Shown here: positions 36,789 through 52,400 of the stretch, piece after piece
Position numbering within the stretch: the first letter of the stretch is position 1
Layout: each line of letters opens with the position of its first letter
Assembly: GCA_963678705.1 (NCBI GenBank)
Contig: OY783214.1
Location: forward strand, 12,958,001-13,022,000
DNA from: Panorpa germanica
Lineage: Eukaryota > Arthropoda > Insecta > Mecoptera > Panorpidae
Direction of reading: 5' to 3'
DNA: 64,000 nucleotides
Program-made: the position numbers and the translations under genes
The notes under the pieces: model-generated
Databases searched by the model: none
The model's input: only the letters and a program-made list of their open reading frames with translations
Told to the model about the DNA's origin: nothing

Positions 36789-37474
36789 TTTTATCATATG
36801 CCCGTATTTAGAAAAGTGGCTATCCCTGTATAAATAAAGTGCAGTAACCCATAGCCCGAAATCTTTTGTGTAGCTTATAAGCGAAAGTGTTTTCCAAAAA
36901 CACATCTCTTACAATCAAGAAACCGGCAGAAGCTATTAATTATTAATTGCCGTATGGTGTAATGTTACCTAATTACAATTACTTGTCTTTCTTACGCTGG
37001 TATTCTTATTACACTAACTTCATCACTTCCGGTGTACTTATACGCACGGTACAGTTGGATCACGCAGCGTCTTAAGTTGCATATTAAGTAATTCATGTAA
37101 GAAAATTATATACGAGTAATTTGTTTCAAAGGGACTTAACACTTGCCGTTTATTAAATCAAATAAAATAGAATAAGAAAATAAGAATCGAGAATAAGAAG
37201 GATATCGATGGTGAAAGAAGAAGTAAATAAAATTAATAGGTACAAAAGTTAATAAGATACAAAAATAATTTTTTCTTTGTTGAAATCAGCTTTAGCATTT
37301 TGAGCCTCTTTATCAAGGTAAAATATATTAAACAAATGAAGATATAATCACATTATTATATTATTAATTACAATATGTTACATTAACATAAAGTAAGAAT
37401 AACACAATTTGGTTTTTTCGTAAAATTGTGAAATATTTTAAATATCGTAATAATTTTTTTCTCTTTTGTTACAG
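36789..37474. other. Upstream region of the first coding exon of the lectin-domain gene
   Basis: Non-coding, AT-rich. It ends in a pyrimidine-rich splice acceptor (TTTTTTTCTCTTTTGTTACAG, AG at 37473-37474), so it is intron and not promoter. Confidence 0.5.
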
Positions 37475-37481
37475 AACTGCA

Positions 37482-40400
37482 ATGTTGATAAGGTATACGG
37501 CGGCCATATTGGTCGCCATCTTTATAGGATATCTTAGGCCTGCAAATTCACAGGTAAGCAATTTACATCAAGTACATAAAATTAAAATTTCTTTAACATT
37601 AAGTAAAATTTCGCCATACATTAAATAAAATTTCGCCATACATTATGTAGTCTCGTATGTTAATGATTAAGTCATTCCTAATTTATAATCATCATTATTT
37701 AAATAAATTATTTAATTTTATTAAACCATCTAACATTCTTTTAGCCGGTTCCCACAGTATTTGGTTTCCGTTTGTTATAATGGCCTCTTCTTGTGACATC
37801 AGCTAGGATGAAAATTATTTTAAAAATGAAAGTTTCATTCACGAATTATATAAAATATATTTATTTTGTTTAATTTAATTATTAAAGCCTACTTTACTAT
37901 TTTAATTTGATTCTATGTTCTATGAGGACAAGTAGGAATCCCCAAATTAATTTTTATAACGTTTTGTTCTTATCAAAGTTTAATATAATTCTACAACTCA
38001 GTCATTAAATAAATTAGTAAAACACATTAAAAATCTTTCACTTATATATTAATTTAATATGTTACATTATATAATCTTGCATAGATGCTTTATTAACGGC
38101 AGAAAATGTAAATTAATGCCAAAAGATTGTACCTATGTGTTTTGTAATTTTTTATTATAATAACCGAAGAATTCTTTTATCATAGGTGACTTGAATTGGT
38201 CAAAGAGGCTTCAAAATTAAGATTTATTTGGGATTTTAATATTTAATAATAATTAAAAGTTATATTTAATTCTTTTTTTAAATCTTTTTATTATTAATTT
38301 AATGTTTGCAAACGCCATTACGTATTATTATACAATATAATTTATTTTATTTAAAAATGTATTTTGAAAAGAGGCTAAATATTTAAATTTATTTAATGTT
38401 GGACTAGTTAATAATAATATTTTTAAATTATTAAGATATTTATATATAAGGTTAATTCATTCATTATTTGTTTTCTTTCAGGAATCTCTTTTCACATGTC
38501 CAAATGGTAAGTCAACAAATTATAAATAATTTTTATACTAATATATATTGAGTATGGTAAAAACAAATCTATATATTCTTAAGTAAATAATAATCTATAA
38601 CATTTAGACAATCTAAACTCAGCAACAACATAATTTAGAATATAAATAATATATACAGAATATTATTTACAAAATTCAAGTATTATTTATTTCTTTATAT
38701 AAAATAGAACGGAGTAACTAAACTAAACTAAAAACTTAGCTATAATTTATTCGCAACTAGAACGGAAAAACTTTTTGTGTTAGTTTCTTTCCCACGCACA
38801 CACACTATATATATATGTATAGTCTGAATCAAACATGAATGAAAAAGAATTATGTATTACGCAAGAATCTTAAATTACTCTCTTTTCGAATTAACAAAAA
38901 AGGTTTTGTTTATTTCTTTTTCATAACTTCTATGTATATAGTAAATTTAAGTATAGTTCAAATCACAAGAGTTCGGTGGTGACTTGTTTTAAGCATGAGT
39001 CGCTGTCGAATTCTCACAATTTGAACAATATGAGAATAATTTCCTTGTTATATTAATACTTCTAAGTAATACCCTGGATTAGGCTTGAGGTAAGATTAGA
39101 TGGTCGAGGTTGAATTTTTATGTTACCACCTATACTAGAAACGTTTTTAGGTAGTTGATTTAAATCGTTCTTTGGGTATCTAAAAAACTACGCAGTTCAG
39201 TCGCTTTTTATATGTTGTAAAAGTGTGCTTTAGATTGACTTGGCTGAAGAACTGATGCCCAGCCAAAAAGAGATCCAAGTAGGGTAACAATGGAAGAGAT
39301 TGTGTTGAATTCTGGTACTGTAGTTCGCTTTTGAATTAGAATAAAGTGAATGGCATGAAGCCACAACGCGACTCGGAAACGAACGGATACTTATGTTCTA
39401 AACATGGTCTATAGATATCTATTAACTGATTTTCTTAATGAAGTAATCATTACAATATTTACATTAGTCAATTAACATCTTTTTCCTCTAAGCGACACAT
39501 TGTTTTCCTCGTTAAGTATAATTTACATACAAGTATTACTAGAATGTAATGAATGCAGCTTTTAACGGGGTTAGTCAAGGTTGACAAGATGATAAGACGA
39601 CAAGACCGCCATCTTGAACGGTTGAAACACTTGCTATACCATGTACATTTGCATGTATAGTTTATAATGCCCGAACCAGACTAATTGATGCCATTACAGT
39701 ATAATTTACTTAGGTGTGTTTGGTAAATTTTTATTGTTAAACAACGATTTGCATTGCTAAAATGTGATGCATCAATTTGTAAATTGAAAATATGTTCAGA
39801 GAAAGGAAAATAAAGGTCAAATTGCGTATAAATAGCACGACAGAAATTATTGACAATTAGAAATATAAAAACCTTACACTCTTTCTTTAAAAATTCAATT
39901 GGCTAGAAAAAAATATTTTTTAATGTGGTGGTCATATTATTGTGATATGAATTATTCATAAAGAATTATTACTTATTATTATTCATATAATAATTCTATT
40001 ATTGTCAATCACAAAGGCAAGTTAAGGTTGCTGATTTATAACTGTTAAACACATATTTAGCCAACGGGAGTGGCAGTGTCGATGAATCATGCATTCCGCA
40101 ATAATATTTTTTAATTACGTACTACATAAATTTATTTTATTATTAGAAAAAATGTTATAGAATCAATTCAATTGCTAATACAGTTTTTCTACTTGCTTAT
40201 ATTACAAGGTATATTATTATATTTCTTTTACATTCCTTTTGTTACATATAACCGGAAGCGACATCTATTATCACCACGATCTTGTTTTGATCTAACGGTG
40301 GCAATCAAAAGTTACGTGTTACAGATTTGTGGAATTATTTGTGATGAAATTAAACTGCAAAATAAATTATTGTTGCATAACAAAAGATGTAATTTTATAG

Positions 40401-43400
40401 ACAGCCTTAAGACTGCGTTTTTCAAAAGGCACGTGGTTAGGCCTACTCATAAAAAAAACCACACAATGTTGTTTGTCAGTACTGTAAGATAAAGATAACT
40501 ATCAGTACTATTACTTATCAGTACTTATCAGTACTATTTTTAACTTAATTAATTCTTTAAGTTTTCTTACTTTTTATAAAAAATTTCTTATAAAAATAGC
40601 AATATTAATTATTTCACATACAATTTTGTCGAACTGTCAAAATTTATATTACTAACGATGCATACGCACCAACTAAATTAACTAAATTTAAATTAAAACA
40701 CAAATGTGAAAAGGAATGCTTAAACGAAAACCTGGAATCTAGATTACAATATTAAATAAAAACAGTAAATTAAATATCAAAACAGTGAGTGGAGTGGGAA
40801 TGAGGCTTTATTTTAGTAAGAAGTATTTTCTTATACGAATCACACGAATAAACATATTGATGAATGACCACAAACATGTAGTTTTTGTTATTGAATGTCT
40901 AAAAATAAGTATAGGTTAACTAGCTAACTTGACATTGGTGGTAAAAGTAGTGGTTTAGAATGTGAACGTAATATTCTTGGAATATTGTTATTATTAACAT
41001 ATGAATTCTAAAAATTTTAAAATTTCCTAAAAGTTTTTATTCCAAATAAAATTGTGTAAATAATATTTACATATAAATAAACATTTTTGTATTGTATTAA
41101 GTAAATATTTGTTTCGGGTTCGTTGTTTGTTCTAGAGTTGATATCAGTAGTTCAAACAACAGTTTGTTTAATAAATACATGTCTACTGTTTTTTTAAATA
41201 AATGAAAATATTACAAAATTTCTCAACGGCTGAAGATTTGAATTTATCGTATATTTTATAGTACAAAATCATTTACCTGAAGTAAATAATATACCAATAT
41301 AAACCTTATATAAACTAGATATTAGGGTTAAAGTTGCTTGAATTGAATACAAGAGGAAACTAAATCATTTGCAAACCACAATTAGGTTAACATAGACTTA
41401 ACTAGTAGTTACTGATTATCGATTATCTACAAGCGTTGTAATAAAATGTATCCAACAAAATGCAACGCAATGAACACGGCTATTTTAACGGTAGATTAAT
41501 TAACCTACCTGTGGTTTGTGCAATTATTTTTTTTATCTTTTTGAATATAAGACTTGCTTTGTTGTTAATGGTTCAAATTGTAAATTAACAAGAAAATGTT
41601 TGATTAGCTAGTCAATTGAATTGTACTTACAGTTAAATTCTTTGTGTTAGTGTTTCTTGTGTAGTGGAATAACAATGACGACTTTAAAATGACATTTCCT
41701 ATTGGAACACCTTAAATTACCAATTCAGTTAATAAAGGGTTCGAAATTGGTAGTGGCTAAAGAAGGGAATTAATTAAAAAATTATCGCATGAAAAGATAA
41801 TTTAAGACAAAGATTATCTTATCAAAGTATATCTTTTGGTCATTCTATCATAGGTGTCTACAATTGGCAACAAAAGATGCAATTTTCAATAAAATACATT
41901 TCCAGACTATACTAAGACTACTTCAACTCGGAGATTCAATTCTCAAGACGTCTTAATTTTAATTATAATCGACAACAAATTTTTAGTTTGCTAATCTAAC
42001 ATTCAAAAAATAATCTTGTCATATTTCACAAATTTATGCTTAAATGCTTTATTAATTTTAAATGAAATCGATTTTTCTGTCCTACTCAAACTTTTATTAA
42101 TATTTTAAATATTTCTTTCATAATTATACGAGTAATCATAACCTATTCAATGCACACATAATGAGTAACATAACCTAAAATATTAAAATCCCACTACTGA
42201 GTCGTACAAATAATACAGGAGAATGAGAAAGAGGACTGGATAGGGAAGTAAAGGGGTTCATCTCCTTGCTATAGATATCTATCATTCAAGCCATCTTGTC
42301 ATATTTCAATAATTTCCTTAAATGCTTTATTAATTACAAATAAAATCGATATTTTCTATCCTACTCAAACTTTTATTAATATTTTAAATGTTTCTTTCAT
42401 AATTATACGAGTAATCTAACCTATTCAATGCGCACATAATAAGTAACATAACCTAAAATATTAGAATCCCACTACTGAGTTGTACAAATAACTCATAAGA
42501 GTGAGAGGAGGATTGGATAGGGAAGTAGAGGGGTGTATGTTACATGACGCCTACAGTTTGTACCGTTAGTATTTTACGGTTAACCGGGACGCTCAACAAC
42601 TAATTTGTGTTTTATATTACGACTTGCGAGTGGAATTATCATGGCACTTATTAAGTCACTGTATGTATCACATCACGTCACGTCGTTTCGTGTTAAATAA
42701 TTATTGCTCACCAATTATGCTGTTGACATTCATTCTGTTTATTATCTATGTTAATTACCAATGAAGATTAAAGTATTTTATATAATATACAGGGACCCAG
42801 GAATTAAATTTTTAGCTAGCCACTAACTAATTACAAGGTTATTTTCTATAAAAATTATCTTATTAATATCTAGCTAAATTAAACATTCTACCTATAGTGT
42901 TGAAATTATTATAACCAAGTAAAAATATACAAATTAATACCACCCAAAAGTGTCACGTCTTTCGAGATATCGACCTTTATGGGCATGTCCTCTAAAATGG
43001 GAAATACACTATAGATGTTAATAAAATAATATGTTTTACGTAAAAAATGTTATCTAATTGTCGACACAATCAAAACAAATGCAAACATTTCTTTGCGTGA
43101 AACCAGTTTATCGTTTTGATTTTTAGATCAACAAATGTATGAAATGTAACAAGAGAAATAGACATTCCTACTTGAACTTGTTATGCATTTTCATCACCAT
43201 ACCGAGCAAAGTTACCTTGCTCTATCCTCGTAAGTCTCTAGCTCACTAACATTTCTACAAGTAAATAAAATTCATCACCGGCGGGGATCTGTAATAGGAA
43301 CTGACGTTAGAATTGTGCAGTGTTGAAAGTAAAGAAAAAAACATTAACATTATAAAGTAGGTAATATATGAAATAAGAAGTTTCAGATTTCACAAGATCA

Positions 43401-46400
43401 CTTCCGCATTAGAATTTTCTCAAAATTACTTGGTAACTGATTTATAACTAAACAAATTTGTTAGCTTTGTTGACTATTGTAAATAGGCTGAAGAAACATA
43501 ACTAAATTTCTATAAAACTGAGCAATACATTGATAAAGTTGTCTATCAGAACCTCAAATGATCAATTTTTTGTTAATAAGTTACAATATTATAGGAGATA
43601 TTAAAAATTAAAATAGCCGTTTTTAACCATTTAATCATTAAAGAGATATAAGAAATAAATCTGTGTGTGATGTCACATCGGATGGTTTGCCATCTCTTTT
43701 ATACAAAAGAGATGCATACTACTTATTACTAACAGCTGAGTCTTGCATCCCATCAAATTTCACATTATAGTTGTTGTGAAAAAAGGTAAATAATCTCGAT
43801 TACTTATTTGTTTTGTGACGTTAGAAGCTGCAAAACTAAAATTTAAATTTTAATAGCTATATTTTCGTCAACTTTTAGGTATGTAAATATATAAAATAGT
43901 ATGTATTTTTAGACGCTCTAAAATATAAGACCCTGAACACACTATGATTTAAATCGCGTAGTTTTGTAACACATGGAATCATATGAGCATGTACACACCA
44001 CGGGTTTTTAATCTGAGCGACTTTTGTCGCAGCTACAAATTTCTTGCGGCACATAGCGATTTTTCCTTATCGTGGCACATCTCTTTGTATACAGAACACA
44101 GTATTGTTGATATTATGTTTTGACGGTGCATTTCTTTGAATAGGTATTATTTGTTATTGTTCTGTGAGTAGTATATAATAGTCCAAGATCCCAGAGCCGG
44201 CAGACATCACTTATTTTCTGATGAACAAAATGTGTAAGATTGAGTAGTGTTAGTATGTACAATCATCGTATGCCTACCTGCTAACTTGACCAAGCGGCCA
44301 TTTTCCAGGTATCAGGTAATCAAGGTTTATGTCTCACTCACTCTCATGCGCACGGATAATACCCTCTTGCTCCTACTCATAGAGGAATTTAAATTGGGTT
44401 TAGGGGATGTCTGGCCACTTGGATCAATCTGTCCTCTTGTAAAACGACGAATATAATACAGAATAGACGAATAATTGAACTACTTTGTTATCCCATATTC
44501 CCACGTTTGCACTTTTAAAAAAAATCGTTTTGAATTTTACTGCTTGTTACATCAAAGCCAATTTATGCTAATTTAGATGCTAGCGCGTCTTCCTTTATTT
44601 AGTACTTTATAAGTGCTTTTAAAGCAACACATCCTATACATTGTACAGATGACTTATAATAGTAAAATGCATTTATCCCATAAATAAGTAAGTATTTACT
44701 CCGTAGTATACATTTAATACAATAAGTCTATTGAATTGTCCGTCAATTTATTCTCTGCGCTATGCACTCTGCAGTCATGTCCGCAATATCCGTGTCCGAG
44801 TGGACATCAGTGGAATCCGCAACACGAAGAAGAAAACTGAGGCATTGAACTTTCATATGAGTCACATGTCCGATGTCACCTGTCTGATATGAAGAGACAT
44901 CAGACAGACATCATCGTCGGAAACCAGATTTTGGAAAACAGAAATCAGTACTAAATGGCTATAAATCATCAAGTACTAGTATTAGTACATCATGCATGCA
45001 TCATTATACGTACACCTAGAATCATCAGTAGTTCGTCATTGAAACCAGGAATAGAAATCTGCAGTTTGATGTTAATAAACTTTTATATTAGTCAGATGGT
45101 TTACTTTTTGTATGTTACTATTACTTTTCTATGAATATTGAATCATGCATTTTCTAACCTAAAAGTTTTTAGGTTAGAATTATAGAATTATGTACGCTTA
45201 TTGTGTAATAAAATAATTATTGCAAATGTAGTAGGCGGTAATAGTTATTAAATGGCAAAGTATAACTCTTTAATATTTGAAATTCATTTATTTTGGCGCC
45301 ATATGCTTGCTGACGTCATTGGTATTCGTATGGGGTAGATTACTTGATAGTTGTCTGTTGTTGAAGTGTTTTAAATTCATTGTTTATTAAAAGAAATTAC
45401 CACTATATTGTTAAGTAAACAATCTGTTTTGATTACAAACATTTTATTTAAAGATATTCTATGCATAATCCCATCTTTCTTAAAGAGCAAGAAAGAGAAG
45501 TGTAGAAATATCAAGACGTGACGTCATTGTGCTTTAAAATTATCGTAGTGCTTGTCCTTTTAATTTTTGTGTGATTTGTAAATACCTTTTCTAAATTATA
45601 GTTTATTTTACGCCTGTCGGCCTATTTACGATACTGATTCCTATCACCGACGATCTTCTACAACATTGTGGTCTCATATATGTGGGGATTATTATGATCA
45701 CATAATCAAACTAATTCTGATAACGATCGAACAACATACTTGAAATGCTCATTTTTTTTAAATACTGTGGCTTATTAAAAAAATTATAATACAGATTAAT
45801 TTAAAGTATACATTGTAATATAGTAATATAGTAAGTATAGTTGTATACAAGTTACAAAATCATTAATTACCAAAAACGACTAATGCAAACACTGTAGAAT
45901 GCAATTGGTCCTATGAATTCTCCCTGTGACCTCAGTCCAGGCCTGACCATAACATCATACAGAGAAACAGAGGCCTATTCATTAGATATGACTCAGGATT
46001 AATCATCTCTTAATCAAGGGAACTCTAACACAAGGTATTGAATTATTACAACACCGTTGCCACCCATGATGTAATTTACTCTGTAATATTTATTGAAGGA
46101 AAGTCATTATTCTCTTGCAGTTTCGTACATGCTATACCTATAGATTTAGCATTATGCAGAAATTAATTTACTGCATAATATGCGTTTCTCTATACATACA
46201 ACGCATGCGCGTAAAACGTTAATCGAGAATCTCGGGTCAACGATTTTGACAAGATGCTGCAAGACGTACTCATTCATGTACCGTTTAATTATTAACAGAA
46301 TTTCTATGAAGCACTTGCATTGTACTCACTGAACGTTATTATGGCAGCAGTATAATACTTATTATTATCGTTCAATATCGCTGCATTGAATCCGGTTTCA

Positions 46401-49400
46401 ATATTATTATTATTATATATATATAATATTTTATAATAAATAGTGATTCAAATTTACTAATAAAAATTCCAAAGAGATGTCGCAATAAAATTGCTAACTT
46501 TTGCTTTGAATATATGGTAAGCATATGTAAGTATATGTTTGTGTTCTTTATTTTTAATATTTAAAACAGGTTCCATTCTACTTTGAACTTGTGACACGAG
46601 AAATATTTTTAAGCTGACTGTTTTTCAGTTTTGTGTTAACGTGAACATGCCTCCAAATTTTATATGCGATGCTATAAATCTAAGTCAATGGTTCTCAACC
46701 TTTTCGAAATTACGGAAGAAAAAATTGCGGAATACCGAAATCTGTAAGGTCATAAAAATTATTATTATGTATATACATAGTATGCCCTTGACTTACACGG
46801 ATCCCTAGTGGCGAATTAGAAAACCAATCTGAAGTATCCCAGTAAACATTTTGGAGTCACTTGACATCATATTGAAGATGCGTCATGATTTTTTTGTCAT
46901 AAAAGAGTTCATTTATAGTTCAGTTTCTCACATTTTTTCATATAAAATGTCTACTTTATCGGCTACAGATGGCGAAATTACTCCACCTGTCGGAATACAA
47001 ATGAAGATAAAGTTGATGCGAACTATAATTGAAGTGAAATAGTGAGAGAAACGTCACTAAATAGGGCACTTCACCAAATTGTTTACTGGGATGAAAATAT
47101 TTTTTAGCGCAAATGTTTTAAATAAAGTTTTGTTCCTATAAATTTTCCATACAAATATTTGGTTTAATTGAACATACTTATACGTACATTGAATATAATT
47201 ACGTGTATTTATGTTACGTAAACAATTTTACCTATTCATTTTGTGACATATTTTAGTTTTTGCAGATTATAAAATCTTAGGAGATTTTTTCTTAAGGATT
47301 AGCTATAATATATTCAGATTAGAATATCCCTCAGATTCAATATTACGAGGTTTTGCGCGGAAATCGCTGAAACGAATTAATCGCGTAAGTAGAGGACTTA
47401 CTGTATTGAGGTAAGCGTCCATAGGTTCGCATTTCTCGCATCAAACACATTGGCTTTATTAAAAAAAAAACGTGGAAAAGAAGAGAAGCGAGACGAAAAG
47501 CGTATGCAGCGACTTATTTTATGCAATAATATTTTAAACATAATAGATTATATACCTACGCCAACACGAGTTCGCGGAACATCGATTGAGAACTACTGAT
47601 ACAAGTTATTTGTATGATTATCGAGATAATCTTCTATATACAATGTGATTTGCATAACAAATGATGATTCACCGTTACTTCTTCAAATAAATTCAATAAG
47701 TCACAGTACAAAGTGTATAACTTTAATAAATTAATGATTTAATAATATGTAATTAACAACATATGTCTTGAGAATATTTTTGAAAGCCGAATTATGATTT
47801 TATTAGCTGCATACATTTGTAGGTTGTGTTTCAGTAGCCTACAAAGAAAGAACTGTTAATTTAATAAGGGAAAAGGTCAGTCAAACATTATTTTACACAT
47901 TTCACCAATTTCTTTCTTATTAATTTATGTAACATCAGCCTATTTCCGTTACTGAGTCCCTCACCGATAATGTCTTATTATGTTTGCAGTTTTTATGGTT
48001 TGTGGCCCCATATGAACATAATCAATTTAAATTAATAACAACCAAATCTAGAAAATATACTCTGATCCGAACATCAAATCTAAACCCAATATTCTGTGAC
48101 ACTCTCTATGTTTACTCATTCGAGTCAGACACCTGTAAACATTTTTTTTTATTTCTGTACACATTTTACCTTAATTAAAGCAGAATGTTTTGTTTTACTG
48201 TTAGTGCCATTGGCCGTGACATTTTTAATTTAATTATCTAACAGACTTGTATATAAAAAGTATATAATCGTAACTAATGTAATTGTTAAAAAGAAGTGTA
48301 CATTTAAATTATATGAAATTAGTTTTATGATACTTATATTTCCGTCCTAAATTCTTTCATAATTAGAATTTTAAATTTGTTAAAGTAGAGTAATTAGAAA
48401 TATTCAGCGAATTTAACACTCTGTTAAGCAAAAATTTTGGATCAGATGTAGGTACTAATGTACTTATATAACTACAAAAATTAAGAAAATATTGTTCTTA
48501 CTAGATAGGGTCTTTCACCAAGATAGGAAAACACACGTGGTGGTATTTTTATTTTACTTTAAAGTAAAAACTTTGAGGTTAGTAATGAAACACAATATCT
48601 GCCGAATGTCACCGAAATATTGATTTAAAATAACCGCTCTTGTTGAATGATCGTGTTTCTATAAGTTAAATAATGGGCTTGTGTCCTATGTCTTAATTTC
48701 TATAAAAGTGTACTATATATTGATAAAGTGAGTTACTAGAACCTTAAATGTTCAATTATTTTTTAATAACTCCTTATGTGTTAAGAGATATTAACAATTA
48801 AAAAAGTCATTTTGTCTCTTTAATTATTAAAGGGATTCAACGTTGTACACATTCCAAGTGCATGTGACATCACAATCCTTGTGTAAGGTTACCACTCATA
48901 AATCTCTGCTATATGTATTTATATATCAAAATATCAAATAATATTTACAGCTATTTCAAGGAACAATCAAATTTCAATATTATGTCTGCCTTAGCAGGGT
49001 TAAATAAAATAAAAACTTATTATTCTTTGATTTGACTTGATTATATGACTACCAACAGCTACAAAACATTACCACAGCACTGAACTATTCAACAAATAAC
49101 TGACGTTAAAATGCATTTCACGTCATAAAAATATGGTCGACCATTTCTAGCGCTAAAACTACAATTCAAACTTTTAATTTCTATATCTCCGTCAATATTT
49201 AGATATTTAATAAAATAGACACGACAATACACATTTATTAACATTAATTTCAATAAGCAATTGAAAAATCGACCACTACAAATTGAGGACACAAGCCCAT
49301 TCAGTTAATATCGGAGCCACTTCTAGAGTTTGCACAAGATCATTTTACTTGAACACTAAATGGTGTTGCCTGCCGTGAATTCAACGAGTGCATAACCCAA

Positions 49401-52400
49401 CGTTATAACCTACAAAATTTCAAAGCCACTGATAGTCGACTTATAAGATATGTATGCACATGCATGTTAAAACACATGAGGAATACAAATACAATCGTTA
49501 CTCAGAAACTAAAAGCCTATTTACCTATATTTGCATCATACAAATGTTAATTGGTGACACTAAAAGAAGTATCTACATTCTTTGACAAAGGACAAACTAA
49601 TGGCGTCGTGATTTGTCACTCGATTGTTGCAAACTAAGTACAAAAAGCTTTCTACGGCTTGCATATCGGAAATATATATAAACATACGGGTATGGTAACA
49701 CCTTAAGCGCTTCATTTGTTACTTAAATATTTAGATAAATATAGAACTTTCAAAGAACAGACAATAAATAATTAATTTCTGGATATAATGATTCTTGTCT
49801 GCGCAACGGTTAACATAAAATGGTAAAAAATTGTTCAAGTTATTATGCTGTAAAGAAAAACATTTTTTTTTTAAAACGGTAATTAAGTTTCAACTTTGTA
49901 CTGTTTTTCTATACGTACGCGGCCTGCTGTATTTTTTTCCTTTTTTACATGGTCAATTCATATTTTATTTCACAACATATATACAATATATAAATACATA
50001 CATTGTATAAATAAATATATAAATACGTTTGAAAACCTTGCTCTTGCTTTTGCAATAAGATCGTCTCCGAATGGGCTTGTGTCCTCATTTTTTAGTGGTC
50101 GATTTTTCAATTGTTGCCTGAAATTGATGTTAATAAATGTGTATTGGTGTGTCTATTTTATTTAATATCTAAATATTGACGGAGATATAGCAATTAAAAG
50201 TTTGAATTGTAGTTTTAGCGCTAGAAATGGTCGACCATATTTGTATGACGTGAAATGCATTTTAACGTCAATTATTTGTTGAGTGGGTCAGTGCTGTGGT
50301 AATGTTTTCTAGCTGTTGGTAGTCGACATAATCAAGTTAAGTCAAAGAATTATAAGTTTTTATTTTATTTAACCCTGCTAAGGCAGACATAATATTTAAA
50401 TTTTATTATTCCTTGAAATAGCTGTAAATAATATTTGATATTTTGATATAAGGTTGGTAACCTTACACAAGGATTGTGATGTCACATGCACTTGGAATGT
50501 GTACAACGTTGAATCCCTTTAATAATTAAAGAGACAAAATGACTTTTTTAATTGTTAATATCTCTTAACATATAAGGAGTAATTAAAAAATAATTGAACA
50601 TTTGAGGTTCTTACCCACTTTATCAATAAATAGTACACTTTTATAGAAATTAAAGCATAGGACACAAGCCCATTAGCCTTCGTCGGGCTCTAGACAATAT
50701 AAAATCCGTTATACAATATATAAAAAAAAACCTTTAATGATGATTTGAACGGCTTCCAAGTTCCACAAACCTTTTTCGCCATATTTTGGTAGTGGTTTAT
50801 GTAGATTGTACTAGTGCCATTAATCAACAGTACATAGTCATCCATCAAACTATGCCCTTTATTATTAAGTTCTATCATTTTTGAAAAAATGACGAATTTT
50901 GCTAACAACTAACTTAACAATTGTAACGCATGCACTCGTATGTATCACGTATTTTGCACGCTGATTTTATTTTGGAATTTCGAAAGTAAAGGAACTAATT
51001 TCTAGGCCAAGGTTTTTAATGTTTTGTTCATTTTTTTCTTTCAATATTCTATTAAAGCCTTGAGGCTGTATTTTCGACAAACTTCCAATTTTAAAGTATT
51101 AGGGATATTCATGTCACGAATTCTTATTGTATTAAAATTGCTTAATTTTTAACGTGTTAGTACAATACTTTTGACATGAACGCTGTGTTATTGAGGAACA
51201 GGAATGTTGCATATTTTTACTGTATACTGTTGGAAGGAGTTCAAATGTACCTACACTGTGAATGCACCAATAATTCTTAGGGCATACATACTGTAAATAA
51301 TTTATATTAATTTTTACATATTATTTGGGTTATAGTATAACTACAAACTGTATTGGCTAAATGCGGCCCATATTTTAAAACTGCTACTATATAGTTTTAC
51401 TAGCAAGTGGTTAAATTGAAGTTAAATTGATTATAAGCAAAACATGAATGATTCTACGACTCCATAATAACTCCATAACTCCATAATATGAGGTAGTTGG
51501 TGATAGTCTAACGGTAAATAAACAAAAGTATACAAGAATCAATTTATAATAATATTCGTTTCACTCTACAAGAGCGCTGGGGGTTACAATTCAGAATAAG
51601 ACACTAATAATCGAATCGTGAGTAGAGCTGCATATCGTATATACAATAAATATGTTTATCATCACGCTGTATATAGTTTTCTTTACATCTGGAAAATTAA
51701 CATAAAATCATCGCTGTATAAGATGTTATTTAATTTTAAACGGTATTTAATAGGCAGCTTTAAACCAGAAACCAGTAACCGAGCCGACCCGAGCCGAACC
51801 GATGTGAACTAGTCGAAGCCGTATCTCTAGATGCCTGAGTAATTCAATTGATTACATAGTACTACGATAGGTACAGTTAAAATGATTACATGACTAGATT
51901 AAATATGAAATAATATCGACAAATTAAATTATTAAATAACAAAATCGTTAGATACATGAACAGTTAATAATTTGTTGTATTAATTGTAGAATTTTTAAAA
52001 AATAACTAACTCTTCATGTATTATTTAATGTTTATAATAATTTTGTTACATTTTTACAAGTGAAATTGACCACAGAATAGATAGATGCGTTAAACACCTT
52101 TTCACAAATGAAACTTTACGGTTGTCAGCTACAATAATAAATGCAAATATTGTCAAAGCAAATTACGTATGCATTATACGCTAGCTGGGTTTCAAAAAAA
52201 GCGTTGCGTTCTTGCAACGTGAGGTACGCCGTGTATATCTTCATATAGAACTGCTTACAAAACCGTGTTAGATAAAACTGGCTTGGAGCATTGAAGGCTA
52301 GAATTGATATTTATATTAAGTGCTTCTGTTTATAAATTTAACATAATATCTAGGTAGTTATATCTACATATTTATTGATTTTGCATCATATGTGTGACAG

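Noticed and set aside
40172-40492. 106-codon frame in intron 2
   Set aside because: Starts with an AT-rich hydrophobic run, no domain, no splice sites in phase with the lectin gene.
49896-50165. 89-codon frame
   Set aside because: Its second half is the left end of MITE copy 2; the same peptide appears in reverse in copy 1, so it is repeat-borne.
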